Shown in pieces: positions 8,535-17,286 of a DNA stretch of 61,677 bases. Within the stretch, counting starts at the first letter, position 1; each line of letters opens with the position of its first letter. Origin of the DNA: an uncultured Parabacteroides sp. Lineage in GTDB: Bacteria > Bacteroidota > Bacteroidia > Bacteroidales > Tannerellaceae. Both the position numbers and the translations under genes were made by a program. The notes beneath the pieces are model-generated. The model did no database searches. It had not been told where the DNA came from and was given only the letters and a program-made list of their open reading frames with translations. Location of the stretch: the NCBI GenBank assembly GCA_949298575.1, contig CASFXH010000012.1, positions 1 to 61,677 on the forward strand, given 5' to 3'.

Positions 8535-8790
8535 CAGACTATGGTAATAGGATTACCAGACTATGGTAATGGGATTACCAGACTATGGTAATGGGATTAC
8601 CAGACTATGGTAATGGGATTACCAGACTATGGTAATAGGATTACCAGACTATGGTAATGGGATTACCAGATTATGGTAATGGGATTACCAGACTATGGTA
8701 ATGGGATTACCAGACTATGGTAATGGGATTACCAGACTATGGTAATGGGATTACCAGACTATGGTAGTGAGATTACCAGACTATGGTAAC
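8535..8790. repeat. Tandem array B, 22-bp palindromic unit, 11.6 copies
   Basis: Eleven complete 22-bp units (8535-8776) and a partial one to 8790. Each is built around the inverted repeat TGGTAATGGGATTACCA (7-bp arms, 3-bp centre) with the linker GACTA. Only a few bases vary, for example TAG for GGG, GATTA for GACTA, and one GTAGTGAG. It fills most of the 520-bp gap 8367-8886 between two minus-strand genes, about 96 bp beyond the stop of the deacetylase gene. The rest of the gap (8393-8534) shows no gene. There are no spacers, so it is not a CRISPR. Confidence 0.97.
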
Positions 8791-8886
8791 CGATTTGGTA
8801 TTCGGATGTCATTCGTATTTATCCCGTAATGTGTAAAAACGTGTCAAGAACTCGGTTGTCCGGAATCTTTATGGGGAGAACTTCCA

Positions 8887-9495
8887 TCAAAGCGTGCGAA
8901 AAGTATAACCGTCGGCCAGGAAATGTTCCAGGGCGCGAGGCAGGGCGTAGCGCAGGTTGCGCTCGGCCTTCAGGGAGTCGTGAAAGACGAGGATGGAGCC
9001 GTCGCGCGTGTAGCGGAGCGCATTTCCAAGGACCTCGTCGGGCGAGAGCCGTTGGCTGTAGTCACGGGTGACGACATCCCACATGATCACCCGGTATTTT
9101 TCTCTTAAGATACGGAGTTGCGTGGGCTTGAGCAGGCCATGGGGCGGGCGGAAAAGGTCGCCACCGACCATTGCCTGACCTTTTTCCACGTTCGCGACAT
9201 AGTCAGTTACGGCATGGTGTATTCCTTGCAGATGATTAAAAGTGTGGTTGCCGGCGCGATGTCCGGCGGCGATAACGGCCTGGAAAGTATCAGGGTGCTT
9301 GCGCACGTTGTCGCCCACCATGAAGAAAGTGGCGCGGACATCATAACGGTCAAGCGTCTCTAAAACCCAAGGGGTAACTTGGGGGATCGGGCCGTCGTCG
9401 AAGGTCAGGTAGATGACCTTTTCGCCGGTTGGGATCCGCCAGGTTACCCCTGGGAAAAATGCCCGAAACCATGCGGGCGGTTGCTCGATGAACAT
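8887..9495 (-). CDS. Polysaccharide deacetylase (CE4/NodB fold)
   Basis: A 202-residue NodB-type deacetylase that removes N- or O-acetyl groups from polysaccharides such as peptidoglycan or chitin-like glycans. Motif 1 TFDDGP (residues 31-36) holds the catalytic base and a metal Asp. Motif 2 HTFNH (84-88) gives the two metal His. Motif 3 is FRPPHG, and ILVFHDS near the C-terminus is the last motif. No signal peptide is obvious, so its location is unclear. Its ATG overlaps the stop of the DUF2723 gene (shared base 9495), so it is probably the distal gene of that unit. Confidence 0.9.
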   Translation of the reverse strand: MFIEQPPAWFRAFFPGVTWRIPTGEKVIYLTFDDGPIPQVTPWVLETLDRYDVRATFFMVGDNVRKHPDTFQAVIAAGHRAGNHTFNHLQGIHHAVTDYVANVEKGQAMVGGDLFRPPHGLLKPTQLRILREKYRVIMWDVVTRDYSQRLSPDEVLGNALRYTRDGSILVFHDSLKAERNLRYALPRALEHFLADGYTFRTL

Positions 9496-12400
9496 TACTC
9501 AGCGACAAGCGACTGGTAAGCCATCCTGAAATTGTTAAACTCTTCCTCGTATTGGGCCGCCAACTCGGTGTCGTGTTTCTTGGCGACGCGGAGGATCTCT
9601 TGGAGGACCGCGAGGTTATGCTCTAGGTCGCCCAACGCGGAAGCGAACTTTGCCGGGTTGAGGCGGAAGATCCAGTTGGCCGTCCGCACGGCGTCGTCGG
9701 CGATTTGCTGGAAGATCTCGCGCCCTTTCTCGTTTTGGCCCAGTTCATAGTAGAACTCGCCGATGGAGAGCGCGCTGTAGTCGAGCGGGACATTCTCGGG
9801 CGGGAGAACCTCCATTGCTTTGTCGAGGATGTTGAGCGCCTTGTCGTTCTTGCCCTCAGACATCAATGCCGCGGCGAGTTTGCTGAAGAGCGCCACACGG
9901 TAGCTCTTGCACATGCGGAGGACATTCTCGTCCAAGTAAACGCCGGGCTGGTCGACGCCACCCCACTTGAACTTCGTCATCACGTTGTCGTACATGCGCT
10001 CGGTGTTGACGGAGCGGACGGTATTCTTGGTCGCCATCGGAACAAGTTGGTAGGCCATGCCGACTTGCTGGAAATAGTCGTCGAGCTTCACGAACTGGTC
10101 GGGGCTGACGGTGATCGCATAGTAGATGGGGCGTTGCCAGTTGTTGGTCCGCAGCATATCGAGAATGATGAGCTCCTGCTTGCCAAGGTAGTCCTTACCG
10201 GAGAGGTCGATGGTCATTTGCTTTTGGAGATAGGGCAAATAGGTCGTGTCGAGGGCGCCGGCGGCCATGACGGTCGCGGAGTCGACGTTGAGGGTCAACT
10301 TCGAGCTGGGGATGTAGTCCAGCGGCTCGGTATAGCCGGGGATCTGCTTGTATTTGGGGTCATCGCTACGGACAAAGTCGAGGGCCGTCCCCAAGTCGAT
10401 GGCACGATCCATCATCGGGAAGATGTAGGCGGCGTCGCGCGTGCCCTGGACATAGTCGCTCGGTTCCCATGAAATGGGGAGTGGGGCTGACTCATAGGCT
10501 TGCTTCTTCATCTGGGTGATGTACCAGTCGGTCTGCAAATAGCTCGTGTTGCAGACGCGAACATCAGTCCGGATTCCTTCGACCTCCTGAGCGTACCAGA
10601 GGGGGAAGGTATCATTGTCGCCATTGGTGAAAATAACAGCGTTCGGTTCACAAGACTCCAAGTAATTAGCGCCGAAATCGCGGCAGACGTAGCGCCCCGA
10701 GCGGTCGTGATCGTCCCAGTTTTGGGCGGCCATTTGAAGGGGCACGAACAAGGCGGCGACGGACGCGACGCTGGCTGCGGCCAGCGGGGAGAGCTTCACG
10801 TAGCGCTGGAGGCCTCGGGCGATGGCGGCGACACCGAATCCGATCCAAATGCAGAAGGCATAGAAAGAGCCGGCGTAAGCGTAGTCGCGCTCACGGGGCT
10901 GGTAGGGCGTCTGGTTCAGATAGAGAACGATCGCGATGCCGGTCATAAAGAACAGGAGGAAGGTGATCCAGAACGTCTGGGTGCCGCGAGCTCCTGAGTA
11001 GCCTTGGTACAGGAGTCCTAGGATGCCGAGCAGAAGCGGGAGCATGAAGTAGACGTTGTGGCCCTTGTTGTCGGCGATGCTGGAAGGCATGTCGTCCTGC
11101 GGGCCGACGAGCGCGGTATCGATGAACGGGATGCCGGTGATCCAGTTGCCGTTCATTACCTCGCCATGCCCTTGGATGTCGTTCTGGCGGCCGGAGAAAT
11201 TCCACATGAAATAACGCCAGTACATGAAGTTGAGCTGGTAAGAGAAGAAGAAGCGTAGGTTCTCCATGAAGGTCGGCTTGATGACCGTGGTCGTCTCGCC
11301 GCAGCGGTTAAAACGCACCGGCTCGCCTTTGATGTTGGCCCAGCTTTTATAAGCGTTGATGTGGTTTGGGTCGCTGCTGTACATGCGGGTAAAGAACATG
11401 TTTAGCTCGTCGACATATTTATACTCTGTGTCGTAGCGTGAGATATAGTAGTGATCCTTCTCGGAGGGATCTTTCTTGATGACACGGGTCCAGACCGGGG
11501 CGCCCTGCTCGCTGACGGGGACGCACATCCCGTCCTTGTTCTCCCGCTGCACTTCGGAGACGTAGGTCTGCCCATAGATCAATGGGGTTTTGCCGTATTG
11601 CTCGCGGGCCAGATAGGAGCGCAGGGTGAAAATGTCACTTGGTGCGTTTTGGTTCATCGGCGTGTCAGCTGTCGCCCGGATCAGGGTGAGAGCATACGAC
11701 GAATAGCCGATCGCGATCACCATGAGTGAAACGAGGATCGTGTTCATGAGCTTCAGAGAAAGCTCCTTGCGGGTGAAGAGATACGCCGCGAGCAAGCCTG
11801 TCAGGATGATGGCTACAACATAGCCGCTACCGATGAAGGGAATGCCGAGGAGAACGATGGAGAGAAGGAATGAGATCTTTAACCTCAACGGGTTGATTTC
11901 CTCTCGCATTGTTTCCCAAATGGCCCAAGCCAAAACGGCCGCCAGAGTGATCACGAATGCGAATACGCCTGAATTATAGGGCATCCCCAGCGTGTTGACG
12001 AAGAATAATTCAAAATAGCCGCATATCTCGACCAACCCCTGGATCACGCCATACATCATCAGGCCGACAATGACGCACGAGACGAAGAGGGCGATCAACG
12101 TGCCCTTCATCGTGGGGTTGGGGAACTTCCGGTAATAATAGACCAACGTGATGGCGGGAATACAAAGCAAGTTGAGCAAGTGGACACCGATGCTGAGGCC
12201 CATCAGGTAGGCGATGAGTACGATCCAGCGGTCGGCATGGGGTTTGTCGGCGGCCTCTTCCCATTTCAGGATGAGCCAGAAGACCGATGCCGTGAAGAGC
12301 GAGGAATAAGCGTAGACCTCGCCTTCCACCGCGCTGAACCAGAACGTATCGCTGAACGTATAAGCCAAGGCGCCGACAAGGCCGCTACCCATGATCGTTA

Positions 12401-12752
12401 CGAGCTGAGCCGTAGTCATCTCCTCCCCTTCCTTGACCATGATGCGGCGAGCCAGGTGCGTGATGCTCCAGAAGAGGAACAAGATGGTCAGTCCACTAAA
12501 GAGCGCCGACATCGAGTTCACCATCAGCGCCACCCGCGAGGGGTCGCCGGCGAATTGCGTAAAGAGGTTCGCCGTCAGCATAAAGAAGGGCGCTCCAGGG
12601 GGGTGTCCGACTTCAAGTTTATAGGCTGAGGAGATGAACTCACCGCAGTCCCAGAAGCTGGCGGTGGGCTCCATAGTCATGAGATACACGATGGAGGCGA
12701 TGGCAAAAACGATCCACCCCAGCGTGTTGTTCAACATCTTGTAATTTTTCAT
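9495..12752 (-). CDS. DUF2723 polytopic membrane protein, glycosyltransferase-like
   Basis: A 1085-residue protein with about 12 membrane segments in its first 700 residues and a soluble C-terminal part with TPR-like helices (DKALNILDKAMEVLPPENV, IGEFYYELGQNEKGREIFQQI). The N-terminal MEPTASFWDCGEFISSAYKLEVGHPPGAPFFML is the DUF2723 hallmark; its acidic Asp-Cys-Gly-Glu loop resembles the loop of GT-C enzymes. The eukaryotic relative TMEM260 is a protein O-mannosyltransferase, so a role in protein or envelope glycosylation is a reasonable inference. The acceptor is unknown. It is probably co-transcribed with the CE4 deacetylase. Confidence 0.85.
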   Translation of the reverse strand: MKNYKMLNNTLGWIVFAIASIVYLMTMEPTASFWDCGEFISSAYKLEVGHPPGAPFFMLTANLFTQFAGDPSRVALMVNSMSALFSGLTILFLFWSITHLARRIMVKEGEEMTTAQLVTIMGSGLVGALAYTFSDTFWFSAVEGEVYAYSSLFTASVFWLILKWEEAADKPHADRWIVLIAYLMGLSIGVHLLNLLCIPAITLVYYYRKFPNPTMKGTLIALFVSCVIVGLMMYGVIQGLVEICGYFELFFVNTLGMPYNSGVFAFVITLAAVLAWAIWETMREEINPLRLKISFLLSIVLLGIPFIGSGYVVAIILTGLLAAYLFTRKELSLKLMNTILVSLMVIAIGYSSYALTLIRATADTPMNQNAPSDIFTLRSYLAREQYGKTPLIYGQTYVSEVQRENKDGMCVPVSEQGAPVWTRVIKKDPSEKDHYYISRYDTEYKYVDELNMFFTRMYSSDPNHINAYKSWANIKGEPVRFNRCGETTTVIKPTFMENLRFFFSYQLNFMYWRYFMWNFSGRQNDIQGHGEVMNGNWITGIPFIDTALVGPQDDMPSSIADNKGHNVYFMLPLLLGILGLLYQGYSGARGTQTFWITFLLFFMTGIAIVLYLNQTPYQPRERDYAYAGSFYAFCIWIGFGVAAIARGLQRYVKLSPLAAASVASVAALFVPLQMAAQNWDDHDRSGRYVCRDFGANYLESCEPNAVIFTNGDNDTFPLWYAQEVEGIRTDVRVCNTSYLQTDWYITQMKKQAYESAPLPISWEPSDYVQGTRDAAYIFPMMDRAIDLGTALDFVRSDDPKYKQIPGYTEPLDYIPSSKLTLNVDSATVMAAGALDTTYLPYLQKQMTIDLSGKDYLGKQELIILDMLRTNNWQRPIYYAITVSPDQFVKLDDYFQQVGMAYQLVPMATKNTVRSVNTERMYDNVMTKFKWGGVDQPGVYLDENVLRMCKSYRVALFSKLAAALMSEGKNDKALNILDKAMEVLPPENVPLDYSALSIGEFYYELGQNEKGREIFQQIADDAVRTANWIFRLNPAKFASALGDLEHNLAVLQEILRVAKKHDTELAAQYEEEFNNFRMAYQSLVAE

Positions 12753-12813
12753 TCTTATTTATCTTTAATACATTTCCAAAAACGAGAAGGCTGTCCGCTT
12801 TGCAAACCGCCCG

Positions 12814-12821
12814 CGAAGGTA
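12814..12821 (-). promoter_or_regulatory. -7 promoter element for the DUF2723 gene
   Basis: Minus-strand TACCTTCG, 61 bp before the start codon. A TTTG lies 23 bp further upstream (12845-12848), slightly beyond the usual 19-21 bp spacing. The gap 12753-12897 holds nothing else recognisable. Confidence 0.45.
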
Positions 12822-12897
12822 AGGAATTACATGAACCTAATGGTCAAATATCCCTTAAATTGTATTGACTTATGACAAGTTGGCGGCTCGTGGGCTG

Positions 12898-14166
12898 TCA
12901 TTCCAGCCAGGGCTGGGGATCGAGCTTGGTTTTCTCCTTCCAGAGTTGAAAGTGGAGGAGGGTCGTTCCGCCGTCGTCGGGGTCGGAGAAGATGCGGCCT
13001 ATGGCCTGTCGAGTGTCGACCTCATCACCCGCCTTGACATAAACTTGACTCAGGTTGCTGTAGACGGTCAAGTAGTTGCCGTGACGAACAATGATGGAGT
13101 TGTTGTAACCTGGAACGACGAAGACCCGTGTGACAATGCCCTTGAAGACGGCTCGTGCGTCGGCCCCGGCCGTGGCGCGGATGTCGATGCCACTGTTGTT
13201 CGTGCGGACATATTTCAAGTCCTCGTGTTGTCGTAAGCCGAAAGTGCCGACTACGGCATAGGGGCCTGTCACTGGGTAGGGTAGGTGGCCGCGGTTGCTC
13301 GCGAATGAACCGGAGAGCTTGCGCTCGGCTTGCGTCATGGCGTATCCGCCTGTCGTCTCGGCTACACGCGCTTCGGTGGGTTGTCCGGCAGTACGCTCGG
13401 CTTCCTTGCGTTTGGCCTCGGCTTCGGCTCGTGCGATCTCTTCGGCGATGAGCTTCTCGATTTGTTTGTCTAAGGCGTCGGCTCGCTTGCGTTTGTCGCG
13501 TAACTCGGCAGTTAAGGCGCGTCGACGCTTGTTCAGTTCGCCGACCTCACGCTTCTTTTGAGCCTCCTCGGCTTGGAGATTGGCGTTTTCGCGCTCCCGG
13601 TCGCCCAGAAGGGCTTGCTTGTCGGCTCGCTTGCGCTCCAATTCGTCGCGTTGATGGGCTAACTCAGCTTGTTGTTTTATGATATCATGGGCCTCACGCT
13701 GTTGCCAGTTGGCGTATTCCCGTAAGTAGCGCACTCGTCGCAACGATTGGGCGAAGGATTGGGCCGATAGGATAAAGAGCAGCTTGTCCTGCGCCGCGCC
13801 ACGTCGATAGATGCCGCGGATTGACTTGGCGTAGTTCTTTTTTTTCTGATTTAATTCCTTGTTGAGCTGGGTGATGCGGACACTGGCAACTTGTGTCTGA
13901 GAGTCGAGGATGCTGATCTCTTGGTTGAGCAGGCGGATGACTTCCTCGCGCGACTGGATTTGGCGAGTGATCAAGTTTAATCGTTCTAAGGAACTTTGGG
14001 CGCTTTTCGTTGTCTCGCCTAGCAATTGGTTGGTGCGTTCAATCTCTTCGAGGGTGCGTGCCCGTTGGGCTTCCAGCTGGCGCACGGCGTCGGAATTTTG
14101 AGCGAATCCTGTCATCGCCCAAAGTAACACGCATATTCCGCACAACCCAATCCCTCTCGCGCTCAT
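12898..14166 (-). CDS. EnvC-like murein hydrolase activator (degenerate LytM/M23 domain)
   Basis: A 422-residue protein with a signal peptide (about 1-22), long coiled coils over residues 25-260, and a C-terminal LytM/M23 domain (about 300-422). The zinc motif HxxxD appears as NNSGIDI and the HxH motif as LLHFQL, so two metal ligands are missing. It is unlikely to be a hydrolase. This matches EnvC-type proteins, which activate periplasmic amidases during division. It ends the dut-TPR-DUF4292-envC run. The start was chosen because it directly precedes the signal peptide. Confidence 0.85.
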   Translation of the reverse strand: MSARGIGLCGICVLLWAMTGFAQNSDAVRQLEAQRARTLEEIERTNQLLGETTKSAQSSLERLNLITRQIQSREEVIRLLNQEISILDSQTQVASVRITQLNKELNQKKKNYAKSIRGIYRRGAAQDKLLFILSAQSFAQSLRRVRYLREYANWQQREAHDIIKQQAELAHQRDELERKRADKQALLGDRERENANLQAEEAQKKREVGELNKRRRALTAELRDKRKRADALDKQIEKLIAEEIARAEAEAKRKEAERTAGQPTEARVAETTGGYAMTQAERKLSGSFASNRGHLPYPVTGPYAVVGTFGLRQHEDLKYVRTNNSGIDIRATAGADARAVFKGIVTRVFVVPGYNNSIIVRHGNYLTVYSNLSQVYVKAGDEVDTRQAIGRIFSDPDDGGTTLLHFQLWKEKTKLDPQPWLE

Positions 14167-14174
14167 CTTCTCAT

Positions 14175-15023
14175 CTAGTTCAAAAGTTTAATCATTCGAA
14201 GAATCTCGTCCATTGTCACTCGCGTGTACTTCGTTGGAATGCTGGAGTCCCAACGGATTGGCTCGTTGACCCGGATCCGGGCGTAGCGCAGGGTCATGCC
14301 TCCTAAGTTCTCCTTCCCCTTTGTTACGTCCGCCCGCATAAACATCGGGAAAACTTGTTCGCCGACGGGTTGGAAATCGTCATAGTGCCATGTCAAGGCG
14401 TAGCTCGTCGCTTCATGGGTTATTTGGGCTGAGCGGAGAGTCGTCTCGCCCTCCACACCAAAGATGGTCTGCGTCTCATGAGGGCCTTTGGCTGTCAACT
14501 CTGCTTGGCTCCCTGTTCGCGTTAGCTTGAAGCGGTGGTGGTCCGAGGAATTGACGGATGTTTTTCCCAATAAAAAGAGGTGATTCGTGAAAAGGGACTG
14601 AAACGTGGAGTAGTTAGGGCCCTGTAACTGATCGAGGAAGTGGGTGTATCCCTCTACCAAGTAACGCTTGTTGAGACGGTCGATGATTTTTACGCTATCC
14701 GTTGATAATTCGATGCGGAACATCTCCACACCCAAGAAAGGTTGGACCGAGAGTTGCAAGGCACTGTCGCGGACAAGCTTCATATCGACTCTCGAGCTGA
14801 CTTCCTTTCCGGAAAGCTCGAGTGAAAGATTTAGACGGGCTGTCAACGTCTCGTAGCGGAAAGCCCCTTCGACAAGCGTCTCAACCAATTCCTTACACGA
14901 TTTCTTTTCCTCGCTTACCGTTGTCGCCACAGCCTTTTTCGACGATTTACATCCCGACAGCGTTGCCGCGAGGAGCATTGCCAGCAGGACGATCCGAGTC
15001 GCCGTTTCCCTCATCTTGCTCAT
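14175..15023 (-). CDS. DUF4292 lipoprotein
   Basis: A 282-residue protein with a lipoprotein signal (LAATLSGCKSSKK, Cys25) and a beta-rich body resembling LolA/LolB-like fold families. DUF4292 is found almost only in Bacteroidetes, commonly between a TPR protein and an EnvC-like protein, as here. The role is unknown; envelope biogenesis is a guess from the fold and neighbours. It overlaps the TPR gene by 4 nt and lies 8 bp before envC. Confidence 0.82.
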   Translation of the reverse strand: MSKMRETATRIVLLAMLLAATLSGCKSSKKAVATTVSEEKKSCKELVETLVEGAFRYETLTARLNLSLELSGKEVSSRVDMKLVRDSALQLSVQPFLGVEMFRIELSTDSVKIIDRLNKRYLVEGYTHFLDQLQGPNYSTFQSLFTNHLFLLGKTSVNSSDHHRFKLTRTGSQAELTAKGPHETQTIFGVEGETTLRSAQITHEATSYALTWHYDDFQPVGEQVFPMFMRADVTKGKENLGGMTLRYARIRVNEPIRWDSSIPTKYTRVTMDEILRMIKLLN

Positions 15024-16741
15024 TTCGCCTCCTTATCTTCAATGTATTCCCGTCGCTTGATTTTTCGGTCGAGCACGTCGGACTCCTTTCCCATTTCTCG
15101 TGCTCGTTTCCATTGTTCGACGGCTTTGTCTTTATCGCCGCACATGTATAGAATGTCGCCGTAGTGGTCGACCAATTCGGCGCTGTTGGTCGTATCCTTC
15201 TCCAGAGCGCTCTCGATGTAGATTTTCGCTAGTGTATAGTTGCCCTGCATGAAGAAGATCCAAGCGTAGGTATCGAGATAGGTGGCGTTGTCTGGTTCAA
15301 GCTTGATGCACTGGGCGCTCATCCGCTCAGCCTTCTTCAGATCCCGCTTCTCAAGGGATAGGAAGTAGCTGTAATTGTTCAGGACCAAGACATTTTTATC
15401 ATTGTACTTGAGCGCTTCATCGTAAGCCTTGTAAGCTTCATCCTTGCGCTCCATTTGGGAATAGAGGTCACCAATCTGGCCATAGAAATCAGACTTCAGG
15501 GCTAAGTTCTCCGCGGGGATGACTTCCAGGCCGGCGTAGTACGTATCTAGAGACTTCTGGTATTCCTCTTCTTGGTAGTAGGCAATTCCAAGGTAAAAAT
15601 AATATTCGGGGGAGTCGGGGAAAAGCTCCATGCAGGCCTGGCAGACGCGGATAATTTCCGGCATGTCTTCCTTTTTCAGCGCCAAGCTGAGGAGGCTTTG
15701 CCAGGCACTTTCATTGCCAGGCTCCATCTCCGTGACTAGTTGGAATTGGAAGCGAGCTTCCTCGTCCTTGCCTTGCATCTGCAAGAGGCCACCGTACATG
15801 AGTTTCAGATCAACCTCTTCTGGGTGCTGTTCTAGGAGGGTGTCAAAGAGCTTGTTGGCGGTCTCCGTGCCCTGCTGGGTTTGTTGGAGGCGAGAGATGT
15901 AGCGTGAGAGGACGCCGACTTTTGTCTGGACGTCAAGTTTCGGATTGGCTAGGGCATCACGGATCTGTCGCTCAGCCGATGTCTTATCGCCTTTCGCCTC
16001 ATAATAATTGGCCATCGCCACGATGTAGTAGGGGTTGGCAGGATCGACTTTATGCGCCTTTTGATAATAAGCTAGCGCATCGTCGAGGCGTCCTTCACTC
16101 AAACGCAAATCGCCAAGCACGATCTGATAGCGAGCCTCCATCGGATACTTGTCGGCCAATTTCTCCAATTCCCCAAAAGCTTCATTCGGTTTATCGAGGA
16201 GGTTGTAGAGCTTGTATTTCTGCATCGACAGGGCCTCGTTCATGCCGACCGAAGCCTCTAGCGCGTTGTACGCGTCGATCGCTTGGCCGATCTCACCCGC
16301 CTGTGTCAAGGCGTCAGCCCAGTAATAGATCAACATCTCTTTCTCCGGGTATTCCCGCACCAGTTCCCCGTATTCCTCGGCCGCCTCCTCGTAAAGACCA
16401 ATGCCACGTGAGACGGATGCCAGCGCCATCTTATAGGTGAAATTGTCTGAGCTGTGCGTCACGGCTTGTTTTAACAATTCAACCGCCCGCTCGCCCCTGT
16501 TTAGCCGGACGTAGAACGAGGACAACTCGTAGAGCAAGGGCGCGGAGACGGAGTCGATCGTCAAACAGTGGTTGAACGCGTCGAAAGCCGCGTCGAACTG
16601 TCCGGCGTTCTTCAGTTTTAAGCCTTCATAAAAGAAATAGTCAAATTTTCGCTGATCTTTCGGCGTAGTCGCCTCCAGCGACGGGATCACGACGGCACAG
16701 AGCGTCAATCCCCAAACAAGCTCTTTCCAGATCTTTCTCAT
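15020..16741 (-). CDS. Secreted TPR-repeat protein
   Basis: A 573-residue protein with a signal peptide (MRKIWKELVWGLTLCAVVIPSLEA) followed by about 12-14 tetratricopeptide repeats. Examples are AFDAFNHCLTIDS, ALAYYQKAHKVDPANPYY and AYKAYDEALKYNDKNVLVLNNYSYFL. It probably acts as a periplasmic or outer-membrane scaffold. The ATG at 16741 is preferred over 16810, since it begins the signal peptide and cuts the overlap with dut. Conserved order with DUF4292 and EnvC suggests a shared envelope role. Confidence 0.85.
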   Translation of the reverse strand: MRKIWKELVWGLTLCAVVIPSLEATTPKDQRKFDYFFYEGLKLKNAGQFDAAFDAFNHCLTIDSVSAPLLYELSSFYVRLNRGERAVELLKQAVTHSSDNFTYKMALASVSRGIGLYEEAAEEYGELVREYPEKEMLIYYWADALTQAGEIGQAIDAYNALEASVGMNEALSMQKYKLYNLLDKPNEAFGELEKLADKYPMEARYQIVLGDLRLSEGRLDDALAYYQKAHKVDPANPYYIVAMANYYEAKGDKTSAERQIRDALANPKLDVQTKVGVLSRYISRLQQTQQGTETANKLFDTLLEQHPEEVDLKLMYGGLLQMQGKDEEARFQFQLVTEMEPGNESAWQSLLSLALKKEDMPEIIRVCQACMELFPDSPEYYFYLGIAYYQEEEYQKSLDTYYAGLEVIPAENLALKSDFYGQIGDLYSQMERKDEAYKAYDEALKYNDKNVLVLNNYSYFLSLEKRDLKKAERMSAQCIKLEPDNATYLDTYAWIFFMQGNYTLAKIYIESALEKDTTNSAELVDHYGDILYMCGDKDKAVEQWKRAREMGKESDVLDRKIKRREYIEDKEAK

Positions 16742-16760
16742 TGGCCTTCTCTTTCTGTTT

Positions 16761-17195
16761 TCAGGATTTTCCGGTATGGCCAAAGCCACCCGCTCCACGT
16801 TCCGTCTCATCCAGTTTCTCGACGGGTTGCCACGTTACCCGGTCGTGGCGCGTAACGACCATCTGGCAGATGCGTTCCCCATCGTTGATCGTGAAAGTCT
16901 CGTTCGACAAGTTCACCAAAATCACGCCGATCTCTCCCCGGTAGTCCGCGTCGATGGTGCCCGGCGTATTCAGTAACGTGATGCCATGCCGCAAGGCTAA
17001 GCCGCTACGGGGACGCATCTGCGCCTCATAGCCCTCAGGCAAGGCGATAAAGAGACCCGTAGGGATTAGCTTGCGCTCCAAGGGGCGCAATGTGACCGGC
17101 TCGGAAAGGTTGGCCCGGATGTCCATGCCGGCGGAAAGGGGGGTCGCGTAATCCGGCAGGGGATGACGCGACTTATTGATAATTTGTACTCGCAT
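16761..17195 (-). CDS. dut: dUTP diphosphatase
   Basis: A 144-residue trimeric dUTPase that hydrolyses dUTP to dUMP, keeping uracil out of DNA and supplying dTMP synthesis. All five family motifs are seen: AGMDIRAN (1), PRSGLA (2), [17 protein letters not shown] (3), GERICQMVV (4) and the C-terminal P-loop-like [12 protein letters not shown] (5). Length is standard. It leads the operon with the TPR, DUF4292 and EnvC genes. Confidence 0.97.
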   Translation of the reverse strand: MRVQIINKSRHPLPDYATPLSAGMDIRANLSEPVTLRPLERKLIPTGLFIALPEGYEAQMRPRSGLALRHGITLLNTPGTIDADYRGEIGVILVNLSNETFTINDGERICQMVVTRHDRVTWQPVEKLDETERGAGGFGHTGKS

Positions 17196-17211
17196 GTGCT
17201 CTTCGATTGTT

Positions 17212-17232
17212 TTGCCGACAAAGATACGGCAA
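17212..17232 (-). promoter_or_regulatory. Promoter of the dut operon with flanking inverted repeat
   Basis: The minus-strand -7 element TATCTTTG (17219-17226) is enclosed by the inverted repeat TTGCCG (17212-17217) and CGGCAA (17227-17232). The distance to the dut ATG is 23 bp. The flanking arms could be an operator or chance; the -7 element itself is an exact match. Confidence 0.55.
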
Positions 17233-17286
17233 CGACCCTTTGTCGAGTAATCCCAACCCCTAGTTTATACTTTCTTAACGACAGTC

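Noticed and set aside
8535-8790. Possible CRISPR array
   Set aside because: Units are directly adjacent with a 22-bp period and no unique spacers, and no cas gene is nearby. The same holds for the other five arrays.
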